Positions 17,678 to 26,382 of a stretch of 64,000 nucleotides of DNA are shown here, in pieces (positions within the stretch are counted from its first letter, which is position 1; each line of letters opens with the position of its first letter). Origin of the DNA: Azohydromonas lata NBRC 102462 (lineage in GTDB: Bacteria; Pseudomonadota; Gammaproteobacteria; Burkholderiales; Burkholderiaceae_C); assembly GCF_001571085.1 (NCBI RefSeq), contig NZ_BCTC01000001.1, positions 1-64,000 on the forward strand, in the 5' to 3' direction. The translations under genes and the position numbers were made by a program. A model generated the notes under the pieces. That model had not been told where the DNA came from. It ran no database searches and was given only the letters and a program-made list of their open reading frames with translations.

Positions 17678-19546
17678 ATGGTCCCACTGCACTCCGGCGC
17701 GCTGCTGCGACGCCTCTTCGCGCTGCTGGCACTGCTGCTGGCACTGGCTTCCCCCGCCACGGCGGATGTGCTGCGCATAGAACAGGCGCAAAGCGTGGAA
17801 AGCGACAGCGACCGCTACCCGGACGATGGGCCGCAGCGCACCGTGTCCTTGCCCGACGACTGGAACGCCTCGCGGCCGGGCCGTGCGGGGCCGGTGTGGT
17901 ACCGCGTGCGCTTTGACGCGCCCGTGGCGCAGGACGCCAACGAACTCCTGGCGCTGTACGTGGAGCGCGCGTGCAGCAACCTCGAAGTGCAGCTCAACGG
18001 CCAGCGCCTGCATGCGGCCGGCCGCATGCGCGAGCCCATGACGCGCAACTGCCACCATGCCCAGCTCGTGACGCTGCCCGCCGCGCTGCTGCGCCCCGAG
18101 GGCAACCTGCTGGACATCAAGGTGGCGGGCCAGCCGCTGCAGCGCGTGGGCTCGCGGCTGCGCGCGGGCGGGTTGTCGGAGCTGGAGCTTGGGCCCCACA
18201 CGCTGCTGGCGCCGCAGCAGGAGCGCCATCTCACGCTCAACGTCACGCTGCCGCTGGTGCTCAGCGGCAGCCTGCTGCTGCTCGGCGGCTTCATGTGCGT
18301 GCTGGGCTGGCTCAACCGGCGCCACAGCTACCTGGCCTACTTCGGCATCCTGGCCGTGGGTTCGGCGCTGCTGACGGCGCGGCTGGGCTGGCGCGACCTG
18401 CCGCTCACCAGCTTCGAGGCCGAGGTGGTGCTGGCCTTGCTGATGCCCATCGTCACGCTGGCGGCGGTGCAGTTCCTGCTGCGCCGCGCCGGCCAGCGCA
18501 CGCCGCGTCTTGGGCTGGTGCTGGTGCTGCAGTGCGTGCTGGTGCCGGCCAGCCTGCTGCTCGGCGGCGCCGAGCGCGTGCACCTGCTGGCCAACGCCTG
18601 GGCCACGCTGCTGGCGCTGGAGGTGCTGGTGGCACTGGCGCGCTTCCTGCGCCGCGCCTGGCGCCGCCGCGGCCAGCACGGCTGGGCTGCGGCCATGCTG
18701 ATTGCCGGCACGGCGGCCCTGGTGGTGGTGCAACTGCTGGCGCTGCTGGAGCCGCCGGGCTCGACCTTCCTGGCGCTGGTGCACCTGTCGCTGCCGCTGA
18801 CCTTCATAGGCATGGGACTGCGCCTTGTGCAACTGCACGGCCGCGCCTTGCAGGACGCCGAGGCCGACCGCCGCGTGCTGGAGGCGCGCATCCGCGAGGC
18901 CACCGAGGAAATCGAGCGCAACTTCGCGCAGCTCACCGAGCTGCGCATCGAGCAGGTCACCGAGCGCGAGCGCAAGCGCATCGCCGCGGATTTGCACGAC
19001 GACTTGGGTGCCAAGCTGCTGACCATCGTCCACACCAGCGACAACGAGCGCATTTCCACGCTGGCGCGCGAGGCGCTGGAGGAGATGCGGCTGTCGGTAC
19101 GCGGCCTCACGGGGCGGCCGGTGCGGCTCATCGACGCGTTGGGCGACTGGCGCGCCGAGGCCATGAGCCGCCTGTCACAGACCGGCATAGAGGCACGCTG
19201 GGTGGCGCCCACCGACGACCTGCCGCAGACCCTCTCGGCCCGCGCCTACGTGCAGACCACGCGCATCCTGCGCGAGGCGGTCAACAACATCATCAAGCAC
19301 AGCGGTGCGACGCACTGCACGGTGACCTGCCAGATCGACGGCAGCGACTTCCAGCTCGCCATCCAGGACAACGGCCGCGGCATCCCCATGGAGCTCGACG
19401 GCCGGCTCGACCGCGGCCACGGCATGTCCAGCATGAAGCACCGCGCCAAGCAGTTGCAGGGCCAGTGCCTGGTGGAGTCGGGGCCGGGCTACGGCACCGT
19501 CATCCGCCTGACGCTGCCGCTGGAGCGCCACGCCGTGGCGGCCTGA
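17678..19546 (+). CDS. Membrane sensor histidine kinase (7TM-DISM type)
   Basis: A 622-residue sensor. A signal peptide (residues 1-29) precedes an extracytoplasmic beta-rich domain (about 30-185) and about seven membrane helices (about 190-385), the layout of 7TMR-DISM sensors. Then comes a DHp segment with the phospho-His in RIAADLHDDLGAKLL and an ATPase with REAVNNIIKHS (N box) and DNGRGIP plus GHGMSSMKHRA (G boxes), all typical of the NarL/DesK class. It pairs with the LuxR-type regulator gene 122 nt downstream. The ligand is unknown. Confidence 0.92.
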   Translation: MVPLHSGALLRRLFALLALLLALASPATADVLRIEQAQSVESDSDRYPDDGPQRTVSLPDDWNASRPGRAGPVWYRVRFDAPVAQDANELLALYVERACSNLEVQLNGQRLHAAGRMREPMTRNCHHAQLVTLPAALLRPEGNLLDIKVAGQPLQRVGSRLRAGGLSELELGPHTLLAPQQERHLTLNVTLPLVLSGSLLLLGGFMCVLGWLNRRHSYLAYFGILAVGSALLTARLGWRDLPLTSFEAEVVLALLMPIVTLAAVQFLLRRAGQRTPRLGLVLVLQCVLVPASLLLGGAERVHLLANAWATLLALEVLVALARFLRRAWRRRGQHGWAAAMLIAGTAALVVVQLLALLEPPGSTFLALVHLSLPLTFIGMGLRLVQLHGRALQDAEADRRVLEARIREATEEIERNFAQLTELRIEQVTERERKRIAADLHDDLGAKLLTIVHTSDNERISTLAREALEEMRLSVRGLTGRPVRLIDALGDWRAEAMSRLSQTGIEARWVAPTDDLPQTLSARAYVQTTRILREAVNNIIKHSGATHCTVTCQIDGSDFQLAIQDNGRGIPMELDGRLDRGHGMSSMKHRAKQLQGQCLVESGPGYGTVIRLTLPLERHAVAA

Positions 19547-19627
19547 GAAGAAGCAGACCGGGAAGCCGCGCCATCCCTCCAGACGCGGGCCCGCGGCCAA
19601 GTGGCCTCAAACAGGTGCGCTGTTACC

Positions 19628-19672
19628 ATGAACTACACACAACCCGTGACGTTTTGGTGGAGGGACTTGTGA
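19628..19672 (+). CDS. Possible 14-residue leader peptide overlapping a GTG start
   Basis: ATG at 19628 opens MNYTQPVTFWWRDL and stops in a TGA that overlaps the GTG start of the response regulator. No good Shine-Dalgarno precedes the ATG. It could couple or modulate translation of the regulator, or be chance. Confidence 0.3.
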   Translation: MNYTQPVTFWWRDL

Positions 19673-20322
19673 AAAACATCCTGCTTCTGGAAGACCTGCC
19701 GCAGATCCGCACCTGGCTCAAGAGCCTGGTGATGGAGGTGTTTCCACACGCCGAAATCTCTGAAAGCGCACGCGTGCATGACGCCCTGGGCCTGGTGTCG
19801 GCGCTGCGCTTCGACCTGGCGCTGGTTGATCTGGGCTTGCCCGACGGATCGGGAGTGGACGTGGTGACGGCGCTGCGCGAGCAGCAGCCCGAGGCGCAGT
19901 CGGTGGTGGTGACCATCCACGACGACGACGAGCACCTCTTCCCCGCTCTGCAGGCTGGTGCCTACGGCTATATCCTCAAGGAGCAGCCGCGCGAGCTCAT
20001 CACCGAGCAGTTGCAGCGCATCAGCCAGGGCGAGCCGCCGCTGTCGCCTTCCATCGCCCGGCGCGTCATCGCCTACTTCGCCGCGCAGGCCAAGCCGCAG
20101 GCGCCGCTCATGCCGCACGTGCAACTTACCGAGCGTGAAAGCGAAGTGCTGCTGCGCGTGGCCAAGGGTTTCACGCTGCCGGAGATCGGCGTGCAGCTCA
20201 ACCTGTCGCGCCACACCATTGCCGACTATGTAAAGCAGATCTATCGCAAGCTGAACGTGAGCTCACGCGCCGAAGCCGCGCTGGAAGCGCAGCGCCTGGG
20301 CCTCTTCGGCCGCAGCCGCTGA
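19669..20322 (+). CDS. LuxR/NarL-type response regulator
   Basis: A 217-residue regulator. The receiver domain has its phospho-acceptor Asp54 in ALVDLGLPDGSG, acidic residues in LLED and the Lys in YILKEQ. The C-terminal LuxR helix-turn-helix is LTERESEVLLRVAKGFTLP followed by NLSRHTIADYVKQIYRKL. The GTG start at 19669 has GGAGGG 4 nt upstream; another in-frame GTG 12 nt earlier is possible. It is the cognate partner of the histidine kinase upstream. The target genes are not apparent. Confidence 0.92.
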   Translation: MKNILLLEDLPQIRTWLKSLVMEVFPHAEISESARVHDALGLVSALRFDLALVDLGLPDGSGVDVVTALREQQPEAQSVVVTIHDDDEHLFPALQAGAYGYILKEQPRELITEQLQRISQGEPPLSPSIARRVIAYFAAQAKPQAPLMPHVQLTERESEVLLRVAKGFTLPEIGVQLNLSRHTIADYVKQIYRKLNVSSRAEAALEAQRLGLFGRSR

Positions 20323-20346
20323 AAGCAAGAACAACAAGGATTGAAG

Positions 20347-20406
20347 ATGAAGAATTTGACGAGCGCGCCCCTGCGGCCTGATGCGCCGCGGGCGGTGTGC
20401 CCGTGA
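20347..20406 (+). CDS. Possible 19-residue leader peptide overlapping the ruvA start
   Basis: ATG at 20347, with AAGGA a few bases upstream, encodes [19 protein letters not shown]. Its stop overlaps the GTG start of ruvA as GTGA. This arrangement would allow translational coupling of ruvA. Evidence is limited to the Shine-Dalgarno and the overlap. Confidence 0.35.
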   Translation: MKNLTSAPLRPDAPRAVCP

Positions 20407-20975
20407 TCGGCCGCCTGCAAGGCCAGCTGATCGAGAAGTCTCCGCCCCTGGTCATGCTGGACGTGGGCGGCGTCGGCTACGAAGTCGATGTGCCCATGAG
20501 CACGTTCTACCAACTTCCCTCGCTGGGCGAACGCGTCACGCTGCTTACGCACATGGTGGTGCGCGAGGACGCACATCAGCTCTTCGGCTTTCTCACGGCC
20601 GAGGAGCGCGCCACCTTCCGCCAGCTCATCCGCATCAGCGGCGTTGGGCCGCGCATGGCGCTGTCGCTGCTGTCGGGCCTGAGCGTCACGGAGCTCGCGC
20701 AGGCCGTGAGCCAGCAGCAGAGCGCACGGCTGGTGAAGGTGCCCGGCATTGGCAAGAAGACGGCCGAGCGGCTGCTGCTGGAGCTCAAGGGCAAGCTGGG
20801 ACCGGACCTGGGCCAACCGGTGACGATGGCCAACGACGCGCAGGCCGACATCGTGCAGGCGCTCATTGCGCTGGGCTACGCCGAGCGCGACGCCTCCGCC
20901 GCGCTCAAGGCGCTGCCGCCGGACGTGGGCGTGAGCGAGGGCATCAAGCTCGCGCTGCGCTCGCTTTCGCGCTGA
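20403..20975 (+). CDS. ruvA: Holliday junction DNA helicase subunit RuvA
   Basis: A 190-residue subunit that binds four-way DNA junctions and loads RuvB for branch migration. The sequence starts [12 protein letters not shown] with the OB-fold domain. Two helix-hairpin-helix motifs ([15 protein letters not shown] and [16 protein letters not shown]) and a C-terminal RuvB-binding domain ([14 protein letters not shown]) follow. The start codon is GTG at 20403. In this genome ruvA is separated from ruvB by a divergently oriented copper chaperone gene. Confidence 0.97.
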   Translation: MIGRLQGQLIEKSPPLVMLDVGGVGYEVDVPMSTFYQLPSLGERVTLLTHMVVREDAHQLFGFLTAEERATFRQLIRISGVGPRMALSLLSGLSVTELAQAVSQQQSARLVKVPGIGKKTAERLLLELKGKLGPDLGQPVTMANDAQADIVQALIALGYAERDASAALKALPPDVGVSEGIKLALRSLSR

Positions 20976-21013
20976 GCCTGGTCACCGCCGCGGCGGCGGC
21001 GGCAATGTCAGCG

Positions 21014-21508
21014 TCAGTGCTTGTGGTCGTGCCCCTGGCCACCGTGCATGTGACCTGAGGCCGCGGCCGGTGCGGCGCGGTTGTCTACGAGCAGCTCCGT
21101 CTTCACCTCGCCGGCCTTTTCGAAGCGCAGCACCAGCGGCAGCTTGTCGCCCGCACGCAGCGGCGCCTTCAGGCCCATGAGCATGAGGTGCAGGCCGCCG
21201 GGCGCGAGGTCCACCGTGGCGCCCGCGGGCAGCTCGATCGCATCGACCTGGCGCATGCGCATCACGTCGCCGGACATTTGCATGCTGTGCAGTTCCACGC
21301 GCTCGGCCGCGGACGTGCTGGCGCTCAGGAGCCGGTCGGCCGCGTTGCCGGCATTGCGCAACTGCACGTAGGCGCCGCCCACGGGCTGCCCGGCCACGGT
21401 GGGCCGCGCCCAGCCGTCGCGCGCCTGCACGGTGGGGTCGGCCCAGGCGGTGGTGCTCAACAGCAGGGCGGCAGCCAGCAGGCCGCGGCGCAGGGTCATG
21501 AAATTCAT
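21014..21508 (-). CDS. Periplasmic PCu(A)C copper chaperone
   Basis: A 164-residue exported protein. A signal peptide (LLSTTAWA) precedes a cupredoxin-like domain with the PCu(A)C copper motif: H in VELHSMQMSGDVMRMR and the GGLHLMLMGLK segment, an H-M-x10-M-x-x-H-x-M arrangement. The tail GHMHGGQGHDHKH is an additional metal-binding stretch. Such chaperones deliver Cu(I) to cytochrome oxidase. The start at MNFMTLRR or at Met4 is possible. It lies divergently between ruvA and ruvB. Confidence 0.92.
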   Translation of the reverse strand: MNFMTLRRGLLAAALLLSTTAWADPTVQARDGWARPTVAGQPVGGAYVQLRNAGNAADRLLSASTSAAERVELHSMQMSGDVMRMRQVDAIELPAGATVDLAPGGLHLMLMGLKAPLRAGDKLPLVLRFEKAGEVKTELLVDNRAAPAAASGHMHGGQGHDHKH

Positions 21509-21605
21509 GCTCGGGTCCCGGTTCGGTGTGAGGAAGTGATCAGGCGGCTTGCGGCGCAAGGCCATGAGGGGCGGCATGTTAGCCAGCCGGCCTACCAGGC
21601 CGTTC

Positions 21606-21629
21606 GATAATGCCTGTATGAGCATACAG
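21606..21629 (+). promoter_or_regulatory. ruvB promoter with LexA-type operator over the start codon
   Basis: CTGTATGAGCATACAG (21614-21629) fits the LexA box CTGT-N8-ACAG, with 7-bp perfect arms around a 2-nt centre. The ruvB ATG (21618-21620) is inside it. A -10 box GATAAT at 21606-21611 would place the transcription start at or next to the A of the ATG. No Shine-Dalgarno precedes ruvB. Together this suggests SOS control and a leaderless mRNA. Confidence 0.75.
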
Positions 21630-22676
21630 ACGGACGAATTCGCGGGCGCCCCGCCGCGCCGCATGGTCAGCGCCGCCCCGGGCTCGCCCAATGAGGAGGC
21701 GTTCGAGAAGGCGCTGCGCCCAAAGGGCCTGCGCGAATACGTGGGCCAAGCCAAGGCGCGCGAGCAGTTGGAAATCTTCATCAGTGCGGCGCGCAAGCGG
21801 CGCGAAGCCCTGGACCACGTGCTGCTGTTCGGCCCGCCGGGGCTGGGCAAGACCACGCTGTCGCACATCATCGCCGCCGAGTTGGGCGTGAACCTGCGCC
21901 AAACATCGGGGCCCGTGCTGGAAAAGCCCAAGGACCTGGCGGCCATCCTCACCAGCCTGGAGCGGCACGACGTGCTGTTCATCGACGAGATCCACCGACT
22001 GTCGCCGGTGGTGGAGGAAATCCTCTACCCGGCGCTGGAGGACTACCAGATCGACATCATGATCGGCGAGGGCCCGGCGGCGCGCTCCATCAAGCTGGAC
22101 CTGCAGCCCTTCACGCTCGTGGGCGCCACCACCCGCGCCGGCATGCTCACCAATCCGCTGCGCGATCGCTTCGGCATCGTGGCGCGGCTGGAGTTCTACA
22201 CGCCGCAAGAGCTTGCGCGCATCGTCACGCGCTCGGCCGGGCTGCTGGAGGCCCCCATCGATGCCGCCGGCGCCATGGAAATAGCACGCCGCTCGCGTGG
22301 CACGCCTCGCATCGCCAACCGGCTGCTGCGCCGCGTGCGCGACTATGCCGACGTCAAGGGTGACGGCTCCATAGGCGGCGACATCGCCTCGGCCGCGCTG
22401 GCCATGCTGGACGTGGACCCGCAGGGCTTCGACCTCATGGACCGCAAGCTGCTGGAGGCCGTAGTGCACCGCTTCGACGGCGGCCCCGTGGGCCTGGACA
22501 ACGTGGCCGCAGCCATAGGCGAGGAGCCCGGCACGATTGAGGACGTGATCGAGCCCTACCTCATCCAGCAGGGCTACCTGCAGCGCACGCCGCGCGGGCG
22601 CATCGCCACGCTGGCCGCCTACCGGCACCTGGGCGTGGCGCCCAAGGCGGGGGCCGGCGACCTGTTCGAGAACTGA
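21618..22676 (+). CDS. ruvB: Holliday junction DNA helicase RuvB
   Basis: A 352-residue AAA+ motor that drives branch migration with RuvA. Walker A is [10 protein letters not shown], Walker B FIDEIHR, sensor 1 VGATTRAG, and the arginine finger lies in LRDRFGI. A C-terminal winged-helix domain contains [10 protein letters not shown] and PRGR. The start at MSIQTDEF is embedded in a LexA-type box. Regulation by LexA is well known for ruvAB in E. coli; here only ruvB carries the visible box. Confidence 0.98.
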   Translation: MSIQTDEFAGAPPRRMVSAAPGSPNEEAFEKALRPKGLREYVGQAKAREQLEIFISAARKRREALDHVLLFGPPGLGKTTLSHIIAAELGVNLRQTSGPVLEKPKDLAAILTSLERHDVLFIDEIHRLSPVVEEILYPALEDYQIDIMIGEGPAARSIKLDLQPFTLVGATTRAGMLTNPLRDRFGIVARLEFYTPQELARIVTRSAGLLEAPIDAAGAMEIARRSRGTPRIANRLLRRVRDYADVKGDGSIGGDIASAALAMLDVDPQGFDLMDRKLLEAVVHRFDGGPVGLDNVAAAIGEEPGTIEDVIEPYLIQQGYLQRTPRGRIATLAAYRHLGVAPKAGAGDLFEN

Positions 22677-22708
22677 TCACGCCTTGCCCCGTCGCCCGGG
22701 GCAGCGGC

Positions 22709-23113
22709 TCACAGCATGTCTTCAACCACCAGGCGGTGGTAGCGCTCGGCCACGCGCGCACCGTAGCGGCGGGCGACCTCGCCGGCGCGCAACGCCTGCT
22801 CGTCCTCCGGCGCGAAGACGATGAGCCAGCCGCAGCCCTCGCGGGCCAGCTCGCAGTAACGGCGCATGAGAACGACCTCATGGCCGAACTCGGCCGTGCC
22901 GCTCACGCCGTCGAGCATCTGCCGCATCTCGCGGCCTTCCTCGTCGCCGGTGTAGAACAGGACATCTTCGGAACCGAAGCCCAGCTCGCGCAGGTCGCGC
23001 GCGGCCTGCTGTGCCGACTGGTCGTCCGGGAAAGCCACCACCACGTGCCCAACCGGCTTGAAGGCGCCGAAAGACACCGGCACCTGCGTCTTGGTCATCC
23101 GCTTCACGGCCAT
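22709..23113 (-). CDS. Conserved-looking hypothetical protein
   Basis: A 134-residue, apparently cytoplasmic protein without signal peptide or membrane segment. The pattern VGHVVVAFPDDQSAQQAARDL, then a GFGSEDVLFYTGDEE segment and later GCGWLIVFAPEDEQA, suggests a small ferredoxin-like alpha/beta fold with two related halves. That resembles general-stress or heavy-metal-associated domains, but I cannot name the family. It is convergent with ruvB and lies 107 nt after the liv operon on the same strand. Confidence 0.65.
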   Translation of the reverse strand: MAVKRMTKTQVPVSFGAFKPVGHVVVAFPDDQSAQQAARDLRELGFGSEDVLFYTGDEEGREMRQMLDGVSGTAEFGHEVVLMRRYCELAREGCGWLIVFAPEDEQALRAGEVARRYGARVAERYHRLVVEDML

Positions 23114-23220
23114 AGCCGACCTCCGCTACGTTCAAGTGCGGCCGCACGGGAGGCGCGGCCGCATCACGCCACGGGGCAAGGCGAGTGCCCGTCAGCGGAC
23201 AAAGCGGCTTTAACGCAGGT

Positions 23221-24183
23221 TCAGGTCGCCTTGCTGCGCCGCTGCTGCCACGCCAGCAGCTCGCCGACGATGCCGCGGCGGAAGGCGATCACGCACACCA
23301 CGAAGATGCCGCCGATGATCACCGTCACCCAGGAGCCGACGCGGTCGGCCAAGAAGTTCTGCAAACCGATGATGGTGAAGGAGCCCAGCACCGGCCCGGC
23401 GAAGGTGCCCATGCCGCCCAGCAGCGTCATGAGCACCACCTCGCCGGAGAGCGACCAGTGCACGTCGGACAAAGTGGCAAAGCCCAGCACCAGCGTCTTG
23501 AGCGATCCAGCCAGCCCGGCCAGCGCGGTGGACAGGACGAAGGCCAGCAGCTTGTACTTGTCCACGTCGTAGCCCAGCGACACCGCGCGCGGCTCGTTTT
23601 CGCGAATGGCCTTGAGCACCTGGCCGTAAGGCGAATGGACGATGCGAATCACCCCCAGGTACACCGCCACGAACACGGCCAGCACCACGAAATACATCGC
23701 GACGTCGTCGCCCAGCGGGATGAAGCCGAACAAGTGGCCACGCGGCACGCCCTGCAGGCCGTCCTCGCCGCCCGTGAAGGGCACCTGCAGGCATACGAAG
23801 TACACCATCTGCGCCATGGCCAGCGTGATCATGGCGAAGTAGATGCCCTGGCGGCGTATGGCGATGAGCCCGACCAGCAGTCCCACCAGCGCCGCAATGG
23901 CGGTGCCGGCCAGCAGCCCGAGCTCCGGCGGCCAGCCCGCACTGCGCACCAGCCAGCCCGTGGCGTAGGCGGCCGAGCCCATGAAGGCCGCGTGTCCGAA
24001 CGACAGCAGCCCGGTGTAGCCCAGCAGGAGATTGAAGGCGCAGGCGAAGATGGCAAAGCACAGCGCCTTCATCATGAACACCGGGTACAGGCCGATGAAG
24101 GGCGCGGCCAGCAATACGGCCAGCACGACGAGCCAGAGCAGCCGAGCGCGGCGCTCCACGGAGACAGCAGAAGCGCCGGGCAT
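23221..24183 (-). CDS. livM: Branched-chain amino acid-type ABC permease LivM
   Basis: A 320-residue inner-membrane permease. It has about eight to nine hydrophobic helices, LLGYTGLLSFGHAAFMG (family signature) and the EAA-like cytoplasmic loop LKAIRENEPRAVSLGYD. Of two adjacent ATG codons the second (24183) is better spaced from AAGGAG. It overlaps the livH stop. It pairs with LivH, LivG, LivF and the binding protein; the true substrate may be an amino acid or an aromatic acid. Confidence 0.93.
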   Translation of the reverse strand: MPGASAVSVERRARLLWLVVLAVLLAAPFIGLYPVFMMKALCFAIFACAFNLLLGYTGLLSFGHAAFMGSAAYATGWLVRSAGWPPELGLLAGTAIAALVGLLVGLIAIRRQGIYFAMITLAMAQMVYFVCLQVPFTGGEDGLQGVPRGHLFGFIPLGDDVAMYFVVLAVFVAVYLGVIRIVHSPYGQVLKAIRENEPRAVSLGYDVDKYKLLAFVLSTALAGLAGSLKTLVLGFATLSDVHWSLSGEVVLMTLLGGMGTFAGPVLGSFTIIGLQNFLADRVGSWVTVIIGGIFVVCVIAFRRGIVGELLAWQQRRSKAT

Positions 24184-25067
24184 CATTTCTCCTTGCCGAA
24201 CAGGCCGGCGGGCCGCAGCACCAGCACGATGGCCATGATCACGAACACCACGATGTTGGAGGCCTCGGGATAGAAGACCTTGGTCAGGCCCTCCACCAAC
24301 CCAAGCATCAGCCCGGTGAGGATGGAGCCCAGGATGGAGCCCATGCCGCCGATCACCACCACCGCGAACACGACGATGATGAGGTTGCTGCCCATCAGCG
24401 GCGTGACCTGAATCACCGGCGCAGCCAGCACTCCGGCCAGCGCCGCCAGTCCAGCGCCGGCGGCGTAGGTGAACATCACCATTACCGGCACGTTGATGCC
24501 GAAGGCCTGCACCAGCGCCGGGTTCTCGGTACCAGCACGCAGCGTGGCGCCCAGCGGCGTCTTCTCTATCAGGAACCAGGTGCCCAGGCACACCACGAGC
24601 GAAGCGACGATGACCCAGGCCCGATAGTTGGGCAGCACCATGAAACCCAGGTTGGTTGCGCCCTGCAACAAGTCGGGCACCGGGTACTGCTGGCCCGACA
24701 CCCCGAACTGCTCGCGAAACACGCCCTCGGCAATCAACGCCAGGCCAAACGTCAGCAGCAGCCCATACAGCGGGTCGAGCTTGTAGAGATGCTTGAGCAG
24801 CGTGCGTTCAATGACCACGCCCAGGGCCCCGACCACCAGCGGCGCGAACACCAGCGCCATCCAGTAGTTGATGCCCAGGTACTCCAGCCCCAGCCAGGCC
24901 ACGTAGGCGCCGATCATGTACAGCGCCCCATGGGCGAAGTTCACGATGCCCAGCAGGCCGAAGATCACCGCCAGCCCCAGGCTGAGCATGGCGTAGAAGG
25001 AGCCGTTGACCAGGCCCAGCATGAGCTGGCCCAGGAAGGCCTGGTGCGGTATGCCGAAGATGTCCAC
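24183..25067 (-). CDS. livH: Branched-chain amino acid-type ABC permease LivH
   Basis: A 294-residue permease with about eight membrane helices. Family marks are GLVNGSFYAMLSLGLAVIFG, GIVNFAHGALYMIGAYV and the EAA-like loop LRAGTENPALVQAFGIN. The start codon is GTG (MDIFGIPHQ), 77 nt after the binding-protein gene. It forms the membrane channel with LivM. Confidence 0.94.
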   Translation of the reverse strand: MDIFGIPHQAFLGQLMLGLVNGSFYAMLSLGLAVIFGLLGIVNFAHGALYMIGAYVAWLGLEYLGINYWMALVFAPLVVGALGVVIERTLLKHLYKLDPLYGLLLTFGLALIAEGVFREQFGVSGQQYPVPDLLQGATNLGFMVLPNYRAWVIVASLVVCLGTWFLIEKTPLGATLRAGTENPALVQAFGINVPVMVMFTYAAGAGLAALAGVLAAPVIQVTPLMGSNLIIVVFAVVVIGGMGSILGSILTGLMLGLVEGLTKVFYPEASNIVVFVIMAIVLVLRPAGLFGKEK

Positions 25068-25144
25068 GAGGTCAGGTCCCGAAGTGGAGTACGGGGTGCA
25101 CGCGCCGCCGCGCGGTACGGCGGCGGCGCAGCGGGCTCAGTGCG

Positions 25145-26350
25145 TCACTGCTTCCACAGCGCGCACTTGCTCTCCGCCTTGGTGGTGAAGGCCACGTCGC
25201 CCTTGATGGTCTCCACCACGTTGTAGTAGTCCCAGGGCTCGGTCGATTGCGCGGGCGTCTTGACCTGCATGAGGTACATGTCGTGCACCATGCGGCCGTC
25301 CTCGCGCACGTAGCCGTTCTTGGCGAAGACGTCGTTGATCTTGGTCTTCTTGAGTTGCGCCATCACCTTGTCGCCGTCGTCGCTGCCCACGGCCTTGACG
25401 GCCTGCAGGTAGTTCAGCGCCACCGAGTAGTCGGCGGCCTGCAGCGATGAGGGCATGCGCTTGATCTTCTCAAAGAACTTGCGGCCCCAGGCGCGGCTTT
25501 CGGCGTCGCGGTTCCAGTACCAGCTGTCGGTGAGGTACATGCCCTGGGTGTTCTTCAGGCCCAGCGAGTGCACGTCGTTGATGAACATCAGCAGCCCGGC
25601 AAGCTTCATCGACTTGGTGATGCCGAACTCGTTGGCCGCCTTGATGGCGTTGATGGTGTCGCCGCCGGCGTTGGCCAAGCCCAGGATCTGCGCCTTGCTG
25701 GACTGTGCCTGCAGCAAGAAGCTGGAGAAGTCGCTGGCCGAGAGCGGGTGCTTGACCGAACCTGCCACCGTGCCGCCGGAGGCCTTGACGACGTTGGCCG
25801 TGTCGTTCTGCAGCGACTGGCCGAAGGCGTAGTCGGCGGTGAGGAAGAACCAGCTCTTGCCGCCGGCGCGCACCACCGCGCCGCCCGTGCCCTTGGCCAG
25901 CGCCACCGTGTCGTAGGCCCAGTGCACGGTGTAGGGCGAGCACTGCTCGTTGGTCAGCGCCGAGGTGCCGGAGCCCACGGCGATGAAGGGCTTCTTCTTC
26001 TCCGCCGCCACCTTGGCCATGGCCAGGCTGGTGCCGGAGTTGGTGCCGCCTATGAGCAAATCCATGCCCTGGGTGTCGAACCACTCGCGCGCCTTGGCGG
26101 CGGCCACGTCGGCCTTGTTCTGGTGGTCGGCGGTGATCAGCTCCACCTTCTTGCCATTGATGGCGCCGCCCATCTCCGCGATGGCCATGCGTATGGCCTC
26201 AGCGCCGCCGGGGCCGTCGATGTCCGAGTACAGGCCGCCCATGTCGGTGATGAAGCCAATGCGGATCACATCGCCCGATACCTGGGCATGGGCGGAACCA
26301 ATGGATGCGATGGCAACGGCACAGCCGGCAGCAAGCGTCTTGAGTTTCAT
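25145..26350 (-). CDS. Periplasmic binding protein of the liv-type ABC transporter
   Basis: A 401-residue type-I periplasmic binding protein of the Leu/Ile/Val-BP class. A signal peptide ends at SAHA before QVSGDVIRIGFITDMGG. Two-lobe features such as IGGTNSGTSLAMAKVAAEK and FFLTADYAFGQSLQ are visible. The start at MKLKTLAAG has a strong AAGGAG. Its sequence resembles binding proteins from IclR-linked operons, often for aromatic or other carboxylates, so leucine specificity should not be assumed. Confidence 0.92.
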   Translation of the reverse strand: MKLKTLAAGCAVAIASIGSAHAQVSGDVIRIGFITDMGGLYSDIDGPGGAEAIRMAIAEMGGAINGKKVELITADHQNKADVAAAKAREWFDTQGMDLLIGGTNSGTSLAMAKVAAEKKKPFIAVGSGTSALTNEQCSPYTVHWAYDTVALAKGTGGAVVRAGGKSWFFLTADYAFGQSLQNDTANVVKASGGTVAGSVKHPLSASDFSSFLLQAQSSKAQILGLANAGGDTINAIKAANEFGITKSMKLAGLLMFINDVHSLGLKNTQGMYLTDSWYWNRDAESRAWGRKFFEKIKRMPSSLQAADYSVALNYLQAVKAVGSDDGDKVMAQLKKTKINDVFAKNGYVREDGRMVHDMYLMQVKTPAQSTEPWDYYNVVETIKGDVAFTTKAESKCALWKQ

Positions 26351-26382
26351 GTCGGGGTCTCCTTGCAGTAGCACTTCAAACG

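Noticed and set aside
17574-17744. N-terminal extension of PhoH to an upstream start
   Set aside because: It would overlap the divergent kinase gene and add non-conserved Ala/Arg-rich residues. The TTG start gives the family N-terminus.
25145-26350. Assigning the binding protein as LivK for leucine
   Set aside because: The IclR regulator in the operon and the sequence style leave the substrate open, so no gene symbol was given.
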